From assembly GCA_030655755.1 (NCBI GenBank), contig JAUSOQ010000078.1, forward strand, positions 32,269-96,268: a stretch of 64,000 nucleotides of DNA, written 5' to 3'. Position 1 is the stretch's first letter; each line of letters starts with the position of its first letter. Source of the DNA: Coriobacteriia bacterium. GTDB taxonomy: Bacteria; Actinomycetota; Coriobacteriia; Anaerosomatales; Anaerosomataceae. A model generated the notes under the pieces. It was not told the origin of the DNA. It searched no databases and saw only the letters and a list, made by a program, of their open reading frames with translations. This document shows positions 29,080 through 38,719 of the stretch, piece after piece. The position numbers and the translations under genes are program-made.

Positions 29080-29460
29080 CTAAAGTCCCGGACGCCGGGT
29101 CGGCGTACGCAGGATCATCCAGCTACCGGCCACGGCGCAGCCGATCACCGCGATGTCTCCGACCAGCACGGGCACGACGATGATTGCCGAGGAGACACAC
29201 GCGATCCACATCAGCGAGAGCGCGACGATCTTGGCGCGCAGAGGCATACCTTTGCCCGAAAGGTAGTCACGGATATAGGGGCCGAGGAGCGGATGGGCGA
29301 TCAGCCATGCGTGAAAACGTTCGCTGCTGCGCGCGAAACACCACGCCGCGATTATGAGGAAGATCGTGGTCGGCATAACGGGCAGGAACACGCCGACGAA
29401 ACCCAGTCCCACACACAGCCAGCCACACACAATCAATATCGGTCGCGAGAAGCGTCCCAT
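29080..29460 (-). CDS. DUF454 (YbaN) small membrane protein
   Basis: Inner-membrane protein of 126 residues with about three hydrophobic helices. The family signature GFVGVFLPVMPTTIFLIIAA and the following WCFARSSERFHAWL are clear. The start at 29460 is behind GGGAGGCAGG; the open frame upstream overlaps the divergent promoter region. Function is unknown. Confidence 0.87.
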   Translation of the reverse strand: MGRFSRPILIVCGWLCVGLGFVGVFLPVMPTTIFLIIAAWCFARSSERFHAWLIAHPLLGPYIRDYLSGKGMPLRAKIVALSLMWIACVSSAIIVVPVLVGDIAVIGCAVAGSWMILRTPTRRPGL

Positions 29461-29607
29461 CCTGCCTCCCGAGGTTCGATGACCCGAGGTCGCGGTCGCG
29501 ATACCCACCCATACTACCAGCAGCAAGTCGCAGTGCGGGGCCCTGGGCACGATGGCTCCGGGGAGCGGTATCATCCATGGTGCGCCCGCAATCACACCGG
29601 AGGACCG

Positions 29608-30019
29608 ATGACCGCGTATGAATACTCGAACTACGATGCCGCCTTCGCCGACTTCCTCGGCAAGAACCACGGGTACCGAGACACCTCACACCTGGACACG
29701 CTGCGGGCGACCGACTACGGGCGGCTCGATCGTCTCGGCCATGTGTATCTGGACTACACCGGCGGAGGACTCTATGCAGAGTCTCAGGTCGCCGCGCACC
29801 ACGAGCTGCTCAGTAAGGGGATCTACGGCAATCCCCACTCACACGATCCAACGTCGCTGGCCGCGACGGTCCTGGTGGAGGAGGCGCGCGACGGGGAAAG
29901 TCCCCAACACGATCCGATTGTCACTGGGCCTGGCTTCCAACTTCCCGGACGTGTACCGCTTCATGCGATTCGCCGCCGCGTTCAAGGACCGGAACGCCGA
30001 ACAGGGGGATGACTCGTGA
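29608..30019 (+). pseudogene. Class V aminotransferase gene with a large internal deletion
   Basis: The first 95 or so codons (ATG at 29608 behind GGAGG) encode the N-terminus of a PLP-dependent class V aminotransferase related to molybdenum-cofactor sulfurases, with VYLDYTGGGLYA and GNPHSHDPTS. At about 29885-29895 the reading continues only in the next frame (+1), where it resumes directly with the family's C-terminal segment (IRLSLGLASNFPDVYRF). Some 300 codons, including the PLP lysine, are missing. The gene is therefore dead. It ends in a GTGA overlap with the thioesterase gene. Confidence 0.85.
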
Positions 30020-30513
30020 GACAACGAGTCCTTGCAGCTCAGAACATCAGCCGCATGTGTGTGGTGTGCGGTATCGACAACGATATGGGCCTTCACGCCC
30101 GCTTCTACGAACTCGAGAACGGCGAGCTGTTCGGCATCTTCGCGCCGCTCGAGCACCATCAGGGCTACCCGGGGCGACTGCATGGTGGTATCGCTTCAAC
30201 GATTCTCGATGAGATGATCGGCAGAACCATCAACATCAGCGACCACGATGTATGGGGTGTGACAGTCGAGCTCTCGGTGCGCTTCAGAAAGCCGGTCCCT
30301 CTCAATGGCGAGATACGCGCGATCGGACGCATCACAAAGAACTCCAGGCGGCTGTTCGAGGGCACCGGGGAGATCGTGCTGGAAGACGGCACCGTTGCCG
30401 TGCAGGCCTCCGGTCGCTACATGAAGATGCCGATCGAGCGCATAGCCGATGGGGACTTCGGCAAGGAGTGGTTCGCTGACGAGCGGGAGCGCCCTGACGA
30501 GGTGGAGTTCTAG
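30016..30513 (+). CDS. PaaI/hotdog-fold thioesterase
   Basis: Acyl-CoA thioesterase-like protein of 165 residues. The hotdog-fold hallmark is in [19 protein letters not shown] (about 53-71), with an N-terminal CVVCG motif typical of a PaaI subgroup. The start is a GTG at 30016 with AGGGGG upstream, overlapping the end of the aminotransferase pseudogene by four bases. This suggests the two once formed an operon. Its last four bases overlap the convergent carbamate kinase stop. Confidence 0.85.
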   Translation: MRQRVLAAQNISRMCVVCGIDNDMGLHARFYELENGELFGIFAPLEHHQGYPGRLHGGIASTILDEMIGRTINISDHDVWGVTVELSVRFRKPVPLNGEIRAIGRITKNSRRLFEGTGEIVLEDGTVAVQASGRYMKMPIERIADGDFGKEWFADERERPDEVEF

Positions 30514-31445
30514 GGCAGCTTCCCGGCTGGAACGACGTTCGTGCCTGCCTCGCCGTTCACGATCAGCTCGATGTCCTCGAGTCTCCCGATGGCCGCCCGG
30601 TTACCGGTCTCTCGCACGAACCTGACGGCCGCTTCGACCTTCGGTCCCATCGACCCGGTCGCGAATTCGTACTTGCCAAGCTCCTCCGGGGTCACATACC
30701 CAAGAAGCCTCTGTTGAGGCGTTCTCCAGTCCAGATACACACCCTCTGCATCCGTCGCCATCACGAAGAGGTCAGCTCCGAGCTCACGGGCCAACAACTC
30801 ACTCGCGAAGTCCTTGTCGATGACGGCCTCGATCCCCACGAGCGTGCGCGTGCCGTCAGGGAGGTAGCCGGTGGGTATGCCGCCACCGCCCGCACAGATC
30901 ACGACCACGTCATGTTCAAGCAGCCACTTGATGGGACGGAGCTCGAATATCCGCTTGGGCTCCGGCGATGCCACCACTCGACGCCACTTCTCGCCGTCTT
31001 GCTTGAAGCTCCAACCCTTCTTCTCGGCAAGGCGATCCGCATCGCCCTTGACATAACCGGGACCGACGAACTTGGTAGGGTCATCAAAAGCGGGATCAAG
31101 CGGATCCACCTCGACCATGGTGAGAACGGTGGCAAGCGGCTTCTCGAACGGCAGGAGGTTGCCGAGTTCCTGCTCGACCATGTAGGCGATCATGCCCTGC
31201 GTCTGTGCGCCCAGCACGTCGAGCGGGAACGGCTCGGCATCGCTGTAGGCCGCGGCCTGCAGCGCGAGCAGCCCGACCTGCGGACCGTTGCCGTGCGCAA
31301 GCACAAGATTGTACTGCTCAGCCAGCGGTGCGAGCGCCCTGGCGGCGATCTTGACGTTCACGCGTTGTGCCTCTGCCGTCATCGGGTCCGAGCGTCGCAG
31401 AAGCGCATTGCCTCCAAGGGCCACGACGACCGTTGGCTTGGCCAT
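30510..31445 (-). CDS. arcC: Carbamate kinase
   Basis: Makes ATP from carbamoyl phosphate and ADP, the energy-yielding step of the arginine deiminase pathway. The 311-residue protein has [10 protein letters not shown] (about 6-15), [32 protein letters not shown] and ATDAEGVYL, all typical of the amino acid kinase fold. The start at 31445 has AAAGGAG upstream; a longer frame to 31658 overlaps yqeY and is unlikely. Confidence 0.95.
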   Translation of the reverse strand: MAKPTVVVALGGNALLRRSDPMTAEAQRVNVKIAARALAPLAEQYNLVLAHGNGPQVGLLALQAAAYSDAEPFPLDVLGAQTQGMIAYMVEQELGNLLPFEKPLATVLTMVEVDPLDPAFDDPTKFVGPGYVKGDADRLAEKKGWSFKQDGEKWRRVVASPEPKRIFELRPIKWLLEHDVVVICAGGGGIPTGYLPDGTRTLVGIEAVIDKDFASELLARELGADLFVMATDAEGVYLDWRTPQQRLLGYVTPEELGKYEFATGSMGPKVEAAVRFVRETGNRAAIGRLEDIELIVNGEAGTNVVPAGKLP

Positions 31446-31512
31446 GACAGTCCACTCCTTTGTGAGCTGGGGCGATCCAGAACGCACTAGACATATGCGT
31501 TCTCGGCACCGT

Positions 31513-31956
31513 CTAGTCGAGTCTCCCGCCGATGATGCGTGCCACCTCGGCCTTGTCGCAGTTGCCGCCGGTCTCTGCGACCACAAGTCCGATCGCCTTG
31601 CCCATGTCGCGCTTCTCCGTGCATCCGCCCTCGGCAAGCACGCGGTCGATGATTGCAAGCAGCTCGTCGCCCGCGACCTGTGTGGGCAGGTAGCCGTTCA
31701 GTATCTCCACCTGCTCTTGCAATAGCGCGATGCGCTCGGCGTTCGTGCCCACCCTGATCGAACCCTCCAGGGTCTCGCCGGTCTGCTTGAGCACCTTCTT
31801 GAAAGTCGCGACCACCTCTTCGTCGGTGAGTTCACGTTTGGTGTCCTTCTCGCGAATATCGATCTCGTTCTTCACGAGTCTTAAGATCGCGAGGCGCGGC
31901 TTGTCGCGGGTGCGCATCGCTTTCGTGATCTCGGTGGCGATAAGGTGCTTATCCAT
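31513..31956 (-). CDS. yqeY: YqeY/GatB-like domain protein
   Basis: Stand-alone protein of 147 residues related to the tRNA-binding tail domain of GatB amidotransferase. Typical segments are [20 protein letters not shown] (about 12-31) and the C-terminal helical part with DMGKAIGLV. Its role is thought to be tRNA-linked but is unproven. The start at 31956 is preceded by GGAGC; the frame is open to 32088 without conserved residues. Confidence 0.9.
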   Translation of the reverse strand: MDKHLIATEITKAMRTRDKPRLAILRLVKNEIDIREKDTKRELTDEEVVATFKKVLKQTGETLEGSIRVGTNAERIALLQEQVEILNGYLPTQVAGDELLAIIDRVLAEGGCTEKRDMGKAIGLVVAETGGNCDKAEVARIIGGRLD

Positions 31957-32166
31957 GTGCTGCTCCGTTCCAACTGTTCTGATGTCACAGAACGTACCAC
32001 GACCGTGCACTCCGGTACCGCCTACATCGGCGTAGGAAGCGTTCCGCCAATCGCTGACCTGATCTCTTCTTAGAGCAGCTCCCATCATATGACAGTCACG
32101 TTGGATACGGCGCCCGCAGATGCGGGTAAGGTAGTCTCAACGCGGGTCGGATATGAGGGGGAACCG

Positions 32167-32658
32167 ATGTCTAGATACGTGAACACACTCAAGACCAGTC
32201 TATCGGCCGAACAGGCGCAAACGACAGTCACGCAGTACCTAGAGGGAGAGGGTTTCAAGTACGTTGACGAGCGCAATGAGAAGGTGTGGCGCAAGGGCTT
32301 CGGTGCACTCGTGAACCCACAGTTCATCAAAGCCGATGTGGCGAACGATGGCACCGTCCACATCGAGGCCTGGACCGCGGGCGTATCACTTGTACCGGGA
32401 ATATACGGCGGCGAACTCGACCCTATGCATGGTGTCTTCGGCGCTGGCCCGAAGTTGGCGTTGCGCCCACGCGTCAAAGAGCTTGAGAGCCGCCTTGGCG
32501 GAACTGCAGTCGCGGCAACCGCACCAGCTCCGATAGCGGCAAACTGGTTCCCGGATCCCACCGGCAGACACGAGCATCGCTACTGGGACGGAACGCAATG
32601 GACGGCCACGGTCTCTGATAGCGGGCAGTCCGGGACCGACCCCGCCGGGGCGTCGTAG
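32167..32658 (+). CDS. Unknown protein with a C-terminal DUF2510 motif
   Basis: Protein of 163 residues. About 115 N-terminal residues form an unrecognised alpha/beta domain, then an Ala/Pro linker, then the DUF2510 signature in WFPDPTGRHEHRYWDGTQW (about 134-152). DUF2510 is characteristic of actinobacteria and usually flanks membrane or secreted parts, but no helix is present here. The ATG at 32167 is behind AGGGGGAACCG. It is divergent from yqeY. Confidence 0.8.
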   Translation: MSRYVNTLKTSLSAEQAQTTVTQYLEGEGFKYVDERNEKVWRKGFGALVNPQFIKADVANDGTVHIEAWTAGVSLVPGIYGGELDPMHGVFGAGPKLALRPRVKELESRLGGTAVAATAPAPIAANWFPDPTGRHEHRYWDGTQWTATVSDSGQSGTDPAGAS

Positions 32659-32673
32659 GGGGCGAACGGCTGA

Positions 32674-32904
32674 CTAGTCGCGTGTCCAGAACTTCGAGTT
32701 CACGAACAGGTCCTCGACCTGCTTGCGCGCCCAGGGCGTCTTGCGCAAGAACTTCAGCGACGAGCTGATGCTCGGATCGCTTTTGAAGCAGTTGATGTCG
32801 ATCCGCTTCGCAAGTCCGGGCCAGCCGTACTTGTTGACCAGTTTGCGCAGGATCGTCTCAAGAGTGATGCCGTGAAGCGGGTCGTTTGACTGCGTGTCAG
32901 CCAT
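32674..32904 (-). CDS. VF530-family (DUF2132) small DNA-binding protein
   Basis: Protein of 76 residues with the family's characteristic segments [12 protein letters not shown] (about 8-19), [22 protein letters not shown] and VEDLF at the end. Members have a SAP-like fold with proposed DNA binding. The start at 32904 is behind a GGAG; longer frames to 33036 run into the tdh promoter region. Confidence 0.88.
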   Translation of the reverse strand: MADTQSNDPLHGITLETILRKLVNKYGWPGLAKRIDINCFKSDPSISSSLKFLRKTPWARKQVEDLFVNSKFWTRD

Positions 32905-33132
32905 GCCTTCGCCGCTCCTTCGCTTCTGGATGCATGCTCGATAGAGGTACGCCACCGATTGTACTCGCCGGAGTGCAGGTGTCAGCCACACTTGAGCATA
33001 CGTCTCGCTTCGCGAGGAACACAGGATGCCCGCCAAACGGTCCTCGAGGCCGCCGCATCGAATCCCTCTGAAGATCTTCCCGTGGGGTATCGTTGTATCG
33101 AACGTGTGACTCTCGGCAGATTGGCGGTCGCG

Positions 33133-34173
33133 ATGGAACGCACGATGAAAGCAGTGGCGAAGACTGCGGCCGCTCCCGGCGTCTCACTCATCGAGGTGCC
33201 CGTGCCGCAGATCGGTCCCGGCGATCTGCTGATCCGCATCGAGAAGGTCGCCATATGCGGCACCGACGTGCATATCTACGACTGGAACCCGTGGGCGCAG
33301 CGCACGATCCGTCCGCCGCAGATACTCGGACATGAGTTCGTGGGACATGTTGCCGAGGTGGGCGGCGGCGTCAGCGGGTTCAGCGTAGGACAGCGTGTCT
33401 CGGGCGAAGGACACATCGTGTGCGGAGTCTGTCGCAGCTGTCGCGCCGGACGACGCCACCTGTGCACCAACACCGTCGGCGTGGGCGTCAACCGGGATGG
33501 CTGCTTCGCGGAGTACCTCTCGCTCCCGGCGTCGAACGCCTGGCACCTCGCGGACTCCATCCCCTCCCGGATCGCCGCGATCTTCGACCCGTACGGCAAC
33601 GCGACGCATGCGACTCTCAGCTTCGACCTTGTGGGCGAAGACGTGCTCATCACCGGCGCCGGTCCCATCGGTATCATGGCCGTGGCCATCGCCAAGCACG
33701 TGGGCGCGCGCAACGTCGTGATCACCGACGTCAACGACTACCGCCTCGACCTGGCGCTGCGCATGGGCGCCACGCGGGCCGTGAACGTGAGTCGCGACTC
33801 CATCGCGAACGTGATGAAGAACCTGGGGATGATCGGCTTCGACATCGGGTTGGAGATGAGCGGCAACGGTGCCGCGTTCGAGACGATGCTCGAGAGCATG
33901 CACAACGGCGGGCGTATCGCACTTCTCGGCATCGCACCCGGCCCGGTGAGCATCGACTGGGACGAGGTCGTCTTCCGCGGTCTTACGATCAAGGGTATCT
34001 ACGGGCGCGAGATCTGGGAGACCTGGTACAAGATGCAGACCATGCTCCAGAGCGGCCTGGACATCGCCCCCGTCATCACGCACGAGCTGCCGTTCACGGA
34101 GTACGAGACTGGCTTCGCCGCGATGTCGAGCGGGCAGAGCGGCAAGGTCGTGCTGGACATGGGAGGTCTGTGA
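33133..34173 (+). CDS. tdh: L-threonine 3-dehydrogenase
   Basis: Oxidises L-threonine to 2-amino-3-ketobutyrate with NAD. The protein has 346 residues from the ATG at 33133, or 342 from 33145, the latter closer to the usual length; neither has a strong ribosome site. The catalytic zinc site is in [15 protein letters not shown] and GHEFVGHV, the structural zinc cysteines in [15 protein letters not shown], and the NAD fold in [18 protein letters not shown]. It overlaps kbl by one base (TGATG), so the two steps are made together. Confidence 0.93.
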   Translation: MERTMKAVAKTAAAPGVSLIEVPVPQIGPGDLLIRIEKVAICGTDVHIYDWNPWAQRTIRPPQILGHEFVGHVAEVGGGVSGFSVGQRVSGEGHIVCGVCRSCRAGRRHLCTNTVGVGVNRDGCFAEYLSLPASNAWHLADSIPSRIAAIFDPYGNATHATLSFDLVGEDVLITGAGPIGIMAVAIAKHVGARNVVITDVNDYRLDLALRMGATRAVNVSRDSIANVMKNLGMIGFDIGLEMSGNGAAFETMLESMHNGGRIALLGIAPGPVSIDWDEVVFRGLTIKGIYGREIWETWYKMQTMLQSGLDIAPVITHELPFTEYETGFAAMSSGQSGKVVLDMGGL

Positions 34174-35378
34174 TGTTCGGGAGCATGAAAGACGCGCTGC
34201 ACTCCGAGATCGACGCCCTGCGCGCCGCCAGTCTCTACAAGAGCGAGCGCGTCATCGTCTCGCCGCAGGGCTCGACGATCCACGTGGCCGTTCCGGACTC
34301 CGGGCAACCGCGTGAAGTCATCAACTTCTGCGCCAACAACTACCTCGGCCTGGCCAACGACCCGCGCGTGAACGAAGCCGCGCGTGCGGCGCTCGATCGT
34401 TGGGGGTTCGGTACCTCCTCGGTCCGGTTCATCTGCGGGACGTTCGAGATACACAAGGAACTCGAAGCCGCCTTGAGCAAGTTCCTCGGCTGCGATGACA
34501 CCATCCTGTACTCGTCCGCCTTCGATGCCAACGGCGGCTTCTTCGAGCCGTTCTTCGGCCCCGAGGACGCGATCATCGCAGACGCACTCAACCATGCGTC
34601 GGTCATCGACGGCGTGCGACTCACGAAGGCGAAACGCTTCATCTACGCGCACTCGGACATGGACGATCTACGCGCGAAGCTCGAGGACGCGCGCAGCGCG
34701 CGCTATCGCGTGGTCGCTACCGACGGCGTCTTCTCGATGGACGGCGACATCGCCAGCCTCGCACAGATATGCGACCTCGCCGATGAGTTCGATGCACTCG
34801 TGATGGTGGACGACTCGCACGCCACCGGTTTCGTGGGCCCCACCGGTAGAGGTACGCCGGAGTTGTGCGGCGTGCAGGACCGTGTGGACGTGATCACGAC
34901 GACGTTCGGCAAAGCGCTCGGCGGCGCATCGGGCGGGTGCCTGAGCGGTCATCGCGAGATCGTGGAATGGCTGCGCCAGAAGAGCCGCCCGTATCTGTTC
35001 TCCAACACCGTGGCGCCGGTGGTCGCAGCGACCACTGTGGCGGTCTTGAACCTGCTTTCCGAGACCACCGATCTCCGCGACAGACTCGAGCGCAGCACGC
35101 ACTCCTTCCGCGAGCGCATGACCGCCGCCGGCTTTGACATCCGCCCAGGCACTCACCCGATCGTCCCTGTCATGCTCCACGACGAAGCCCTCGCCCACAA
35201 GCTGGCCGAGGAACTTCTCGACGAGGGTATCTACGTCATCGGCTTCAGCTACCCGGTGGTGCCCAAAGGCGCCGCACGGATTCGGGTACAGGTATCGGCC
35301 GCCCACACTGACGAGCAACTCGACCTCGCAGTCGATGCGTTCATGCGGGTAGGAAAACGGTTCGGTGTGATCGCCTAA
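34173..35378 (+). CDS. kbl: Glycine C-acetyltransferase (2-amino-3-ketobutyrate CoA ligase)
   Basis: Splits 2-amino-3-ketobutyrate with CoA to glycine and acetyl-CoA, completing threonine degradation. The 401-residue PLP enzyme has [13 protein letters not shown] (about 51-63), [27 protein letters not shown] and the PLP lysine in TTFGKALGG (about 248). The start ATG at 34173 overlaps the tdh stop and has GGGAGG just upstream; the frame is open far back into tdh, but that part is a shadow. Confidence 0.94.
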   Translation: MFGSMKDALHSEIDALRAASLYKSERVIVSPQGSTIHVAVPDSGQPREVINFCANNYLGLANDPRVNEAARAALDRWGFGTSSVRFICGTFEIHKELEAALSKFLGCDDTILYSSAFDANGGFFEPFFGPEDAIIADALNHASVIDGVRLTKAKRFIYAHSDMDDLRAKLEDARSARYRVVATDGVFSMDGDIASLAQICDLADEFDALVMVDDSHATGFVGPTGRGTPELCGVQDRVDVITTTFGKALGGASGGCLSGHREIVEWLRQKSRPYLFSNTVAPVVAATTVAVLNLLSETTDLRDRLERSTHSFRERMTAAGFDIRPGTHPIVPVMLHDEALAHKLAEELLDEGIYVIGFSYPVVPKGAARIRVQVSAAHTDEQLDLAVDAFMRVGKRFGVIA

Positions 35379-35502
35379 CACAGTTCGCTTAGGGTAGGCG
35401 ACTGCGGGTAATCTCACAGTGTACGTCGCGGAGAACGTGGCCTGCAGGGTCAGCCTACCGCTTCCGCATGACTGTGACTTCGTTCGAAAGAGGGTGTTTG
35501 TT

Positions 35503-36684
35503 ATGACTGGAAACCGCACGAGGATCGCGCTGATTTCCGTACTCGTGTTTGTCCTCGTCACGGTTCTTCCCGCAGCCGGTCTCTCGGCTGGCGATGCTCC
35601 CGTGCGAACCATCGTCGTGTTCGACGAGGGCGTGAGAGCACCCGCTCTGGCGCAGACAGCAGCACCCGGCGCAGTGAAGGTGAAAAATCTTCCGCTCGTC
35701 AACGGCGCGGTCTTCTTGCTGCCGAGCAGAGCCTCCCAAAAAGCCGTCGCTCGCCTGGCCGGAGTGAGATACGTCGAATCAGACGCGATCGCGTATACGA
35801 CCGCCAAGCCCGTGAAGCCCGCCCTGCCTCAGGCTCTCCCTTGGGGCATCGACCGCATCAACGCCGACGCGGCTTGGGCAACCACTACCGGTGACCCCGT
35901 GAAGGTCGCCATCGTCGACACCGGCATCGACACGACGCATCCGGATCTCGCCGCAAACGTCATGGGTGGGATGAGTGCAGTGAACTACACCAGGAAATAC
36001 ACGGACGACAACGGACACGGCACGCACGTGGCAGGCATCGTGGCGGCCCTGGACAACTCGATCGGCGTCGTTGGCGTCGGCCCGGACATCGATCTGTACG
36101 CCGTCAAAGTGCTCAACCGGAAGGGCTCCGGCTATGTCTCTGACATCATCGAGGGACTTGGCTGGTGCCAGCGTACCGAGATGGATGTCGTCAACATGAG
36201 CCTTGGTACGAGCAGCGACCTCCAATCGTTCCATGATGCTGTCAGCGCGCTGTATGAGAGCGGCACGGTGATCGTGGCAGCTGCCGGAAACGACGGGATC
36301 GGTTCGGCCGTGAACTACCCTGCTGCATACTCCGAGGCCATCGCGGTGAGCGCAACCACCCAGACGGATGGTCTCGCATACTTCACGTGTACGGGACCAG
36401 AAGTCGAGCTGTCGGCGCCCGGCTCGAGCATCTACTCGACATACAAGAACGGCGGCTATGCCACCCTGTCCGGCACGTCCATGGCCTCGCCGCATGTCGC
36501 CGGCGCTGCTGCACTGGTCCTCGCGCGCCCGATCGATGGATCGGATGCGAACGGAGACGGCAAGTGGGATCCTGCCGAGGTACGTGCACGCCTGCATGCA
36601 ACGGCCGAGGACCAGGGAAGTGAAGGTTGGGACTCTGACTTCGGGTACGGACTTGTGCGAGCGGATCTCGCGATCGCGCCATAG
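35503..36684 (+). CDS. Secreted subtilisin-like serine protease (S8)
   Basis: Extracellular protease of 393 residues. A signal peptide (about 1-29) and an I9-like propeptide (about 30-100) precede the catalytic domain. The triad is Asp139 (VAIVDTGID), His172 (GHGTHVAG) and Ser326 (GTSMASPH), with the oxyanion Asn in AAGND (about 263). Near the C-terminus a DANGDGKWD loop (about 345-353) resembles a calcium-binding EF-hand/dockerin loop. The start at 35503 is behind AGAGGG. It is a single gene with its own terminator. Confidence 0.93.
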   Translation: MTGNRTRIALISVLVFVLVTVLPAAGLSAGDAPVRTIVVFDEGVRAPALAQTAAPGAVKVKNLPLVNGAVFLLPSRASQKAVARLAGVRYVESDAIAYTTAKPVKPALPQALPWGIDRINADAAWATTTGDPVKVAIVDTGIDTTHPDLAANVMGGMSAVNYTRKYTDDNGHGTHVAGIVAALDNSIGVVGVGPDIDLYAVKVLNRKGSGYVSDIIEGLGWCQRTEMDVVNMSLGTSSDLQSFHDAVSALYESGTVIVAAAGNDGIGSAVNYPAAYSEAIAVSATTQTDGLAYFTCTGPEVELSAPGSSIYSTYKNGGYATLSGTSMASPHVAGAAALVLARPIDGSDANGDGKWDPAEVRARLHATAEDQGSEGWDSDFGYGLVRADLAIAP

Positions 36685-36726
36685 GAGAATCCGGGCCTGA
36701 TGCTTAAAGACGCCTCCTGAAAGACC

Positions 36727-36764
36727 GTGGTCCCGACTCCCTTCTCGGGCTGCCGGGACCACGT
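36727..36764 (+). terminator. Intrinsic terminator after the subtilisin gene
   Basis: Two perfect 10-base arms (36727-36736 and 36755-36764) form a GC-rich stem followed by TTTTCT, 43 bases after the protease stop codon. Confidence 0.88.
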
Positions 36765-36887
36765 TTTCTCTGTCTATGGCGGAAGGGAGAGATTCGTAGT
36801 CCGGCGACTCGGGGCGAGTTCGGGGCATTGACAGGCTTCGAGTACCAGAAGACCCCTCGCACGGTGACGCCTGATACACTTGATGAC

Positions 36888-37784
36888 ATGTCTCTTCGGC
36901 GGACAACCAGCCTCATCCTCGCCACAGCAGTCGCTCTGTGCCTCGCGCTGTCGTTTGCGATGCCCGCGATCGCGGCACCCCCGGCTGCCCAGACATCAGC
37001 TGACCGCGCTGCGTTGGAGCGCGCTGTAGAGCAGTATGAGGCGGCGATAGCGCGGTCTGCGCAGCTCCAGGCGCAGGCGGCCGAGGCGTCCTCAAGACTC
37101 GATCATGCCCTTGAAGATGAGGCGGCGGCCCGCGAGAGACTCCGCAGGTGGATACTCACGACGTACCGCTCTGATGATATCGACTTCATGTCAGTACTGT
37201 TCGGCGCCTCGACGTTCGAGGACTTCATCGCCCGCTGGGACCTGCTGACACGGATCGCCCGACAAGACGCCGAGATCCTTGAGGTTCTGCGAGCCGCACG
37301 CATCGAAGCGGAGCTCTCGGCCGGACAACTCCTCGATCTTCAGGCCCAGGAGGCGCGCGCACTCGACGCACTGGCCGAGGAGGTCACTCGCGCCAAGCGA
37401 GAACTCGCCGCGAGCGAGGCGGCTTTGCGTGAATACGAGGCTCGAACCGCCGCGAACACCAAGGCTGCCGCCACGGACCGGACGCGACAACTCACGGGAT
37501 CAGGCGCCTGGCAGACTGCGGTCGCATCACACTACGGCATCAATTTCACCGGGCGCGGCGCCAGCGGCGAAGCGATCGGTCCGTACTCGATGATGGTCGC
37601 CCACAAGACACTGCCGTTCGGAACGCTCGTCGAGTTCGAGTACAACGGCAAACGGGCCGTGGCCAGTGTCGAGGACTGCGGCCCGTACACCGAAGGCCGT
37701 ACCTTCGATCTGGGTCCCGGGGTCATCAGGATACTCGGCTTCCGCGGCGTACACGAAGTCCGGTATCGGATCATCACAAGTTAA
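36888..37784 (+). CDS. Secreted coiled-coil protein with an RlpA-like double-psi beta-barrel domain
   Basis: Probable peptidoglycan-active protein of 298 residues. A signal peptide (about 1-29) is followed by a long Ala/Glu-rich coiled coil (about 35-205), like the regulatory part of PcsB or RPF-type hydrolases, and a C-terminal RlpA-like domain (about 215-298). That domain has ASHYGINFTGRGASGEA, AHKTLPFGTLVEF and the catalytic-type Asp in VEDCGPY. It shares its stop bases with the convergent protease gene (TTAA at 37781-37784 gives both stop codons). Confidence 0.82.
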   Translation: MSLRRTTSLILATAVALCLALSFAMPAIAAPPAAQTSADRAALERAVEQYEAAIARSAQLQAQAAEASSRLDHALEDEAAARERLRRWILTTYRSDDIDFMSVLFGASTFEDFIARWDLLTRIARQDAEILEVLRAARIEAELSAGQLLDLQAQEARALDALAEEVTRAKRELAASEAALREYEARTAANTKAAATDRTRQLTGSGAWQTAVASHYGINFTGRGASGEAIGPYSMMVAHKTLPFGTLVEFEYNGKRAVASVEDCGPYTEGRTFDLGPGVIRILGFRGVHEVRYRIITS

Positions 37785-38646
37785 CTGGGCCCAAATGCGT
37801 GGGGCGAATTCTGTACTGCCCCTGATCCTCTAACGATCACGTAGGTAAAGACTGCCCCAAAGATCACGTTCACTGCAGCATAGACCCAGTACGCAGTCTC
37901 TGGTTGCCCTTCTATTCCATGCAAGAAGGGCAAAAACGGTGCAGCTGTATTACTCATCGCGTGGAAGAACATCACGGGGATGAGCTTCTTGCCTCCTGAG
38001 TTGTAAAGCCAGGCATAGACCACTGAGATGCTGATAGTCATCAGTACGAACGCGAAGAACGAGTACGAGCTGTGCAGGTCTCCCTCCATGAACCACAGCG
38101 GCAGGTGCCACACGCCCCAGATCACACCGATGATCAGGCGCTTGCCGGTATGACGCCGATCCTGTCTTGTAGGGGCTCCTGGGCATACCCACGCCAGCCG
38201 AATTCTTCCTGCCCGCCACCAACGACCAACATGAGAATGAAGTACGGGATCGCCAGGATGACCGGTGCGACCGGAACCTCGGCCGGGATGAGCGTTGAGG
38301 CAACATCCAAGCCGAAAGCAACGGACATATAGTGGGCTATCAAGTGGATCACCACTGGCACCGCGAGTGCGGCTACCAGGTAGACCGGCTTGAAGCGAAA
38401 CTCGAGTACCCGCCCCAGGAACGCCTTGACCCCTGTCCATCCTGACTGCCGAGACACCAATGTGATGGCGGCCAACATCGGAGCGAATGCCCCAACCAGC
38501 ACGGCCACGATCGTGTACTTCGTCACATCGACCGGCAGCTTTACTCCTATGCCGTCCAACACGGCAGGCATCCACAGGACCCACGAATACACATATGTCA
38601 GCAGGAAGAACAGCCAGGGACTTCTGTGTTGAGAACGATCCGTCAT
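37781..38646 (-). pseudogene. CPBP (CAAX-type) intramembrane protease, frameshifted
   Basis: Abi/CAAX family membrane protease split over two frames. The first part (from the ATG at 38646, behind GGGAGAGAG) carries the EEFGWRG motif; the second part carries the conserved His of WGVWHLPLWF and the HAMSN motif. The first frame stops at 38134. Removing one GC from the GCGC at 38138-38141 restores a continuous protein of about 288 residues (IPAS joined to LIIGVIW). It is either a recent 2-bp duplication or an assembly error; every catalytic motif survives. Confidence 0.85.
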
Positions 38647-38719
38647 TGCTCTCTCCCTTGCATCGGGAGTATCAGTGTATCGCATGATGCGATCTGCCTC
38701 GTCCGAGAGAGTCGCCACC

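Noticed and set aside
33184..34083. Minus-strand frame opposite threonine dehydrogenase
   Set aside because: Shadow of tdh, which has all zinc and NAD motifs on the plus strand.
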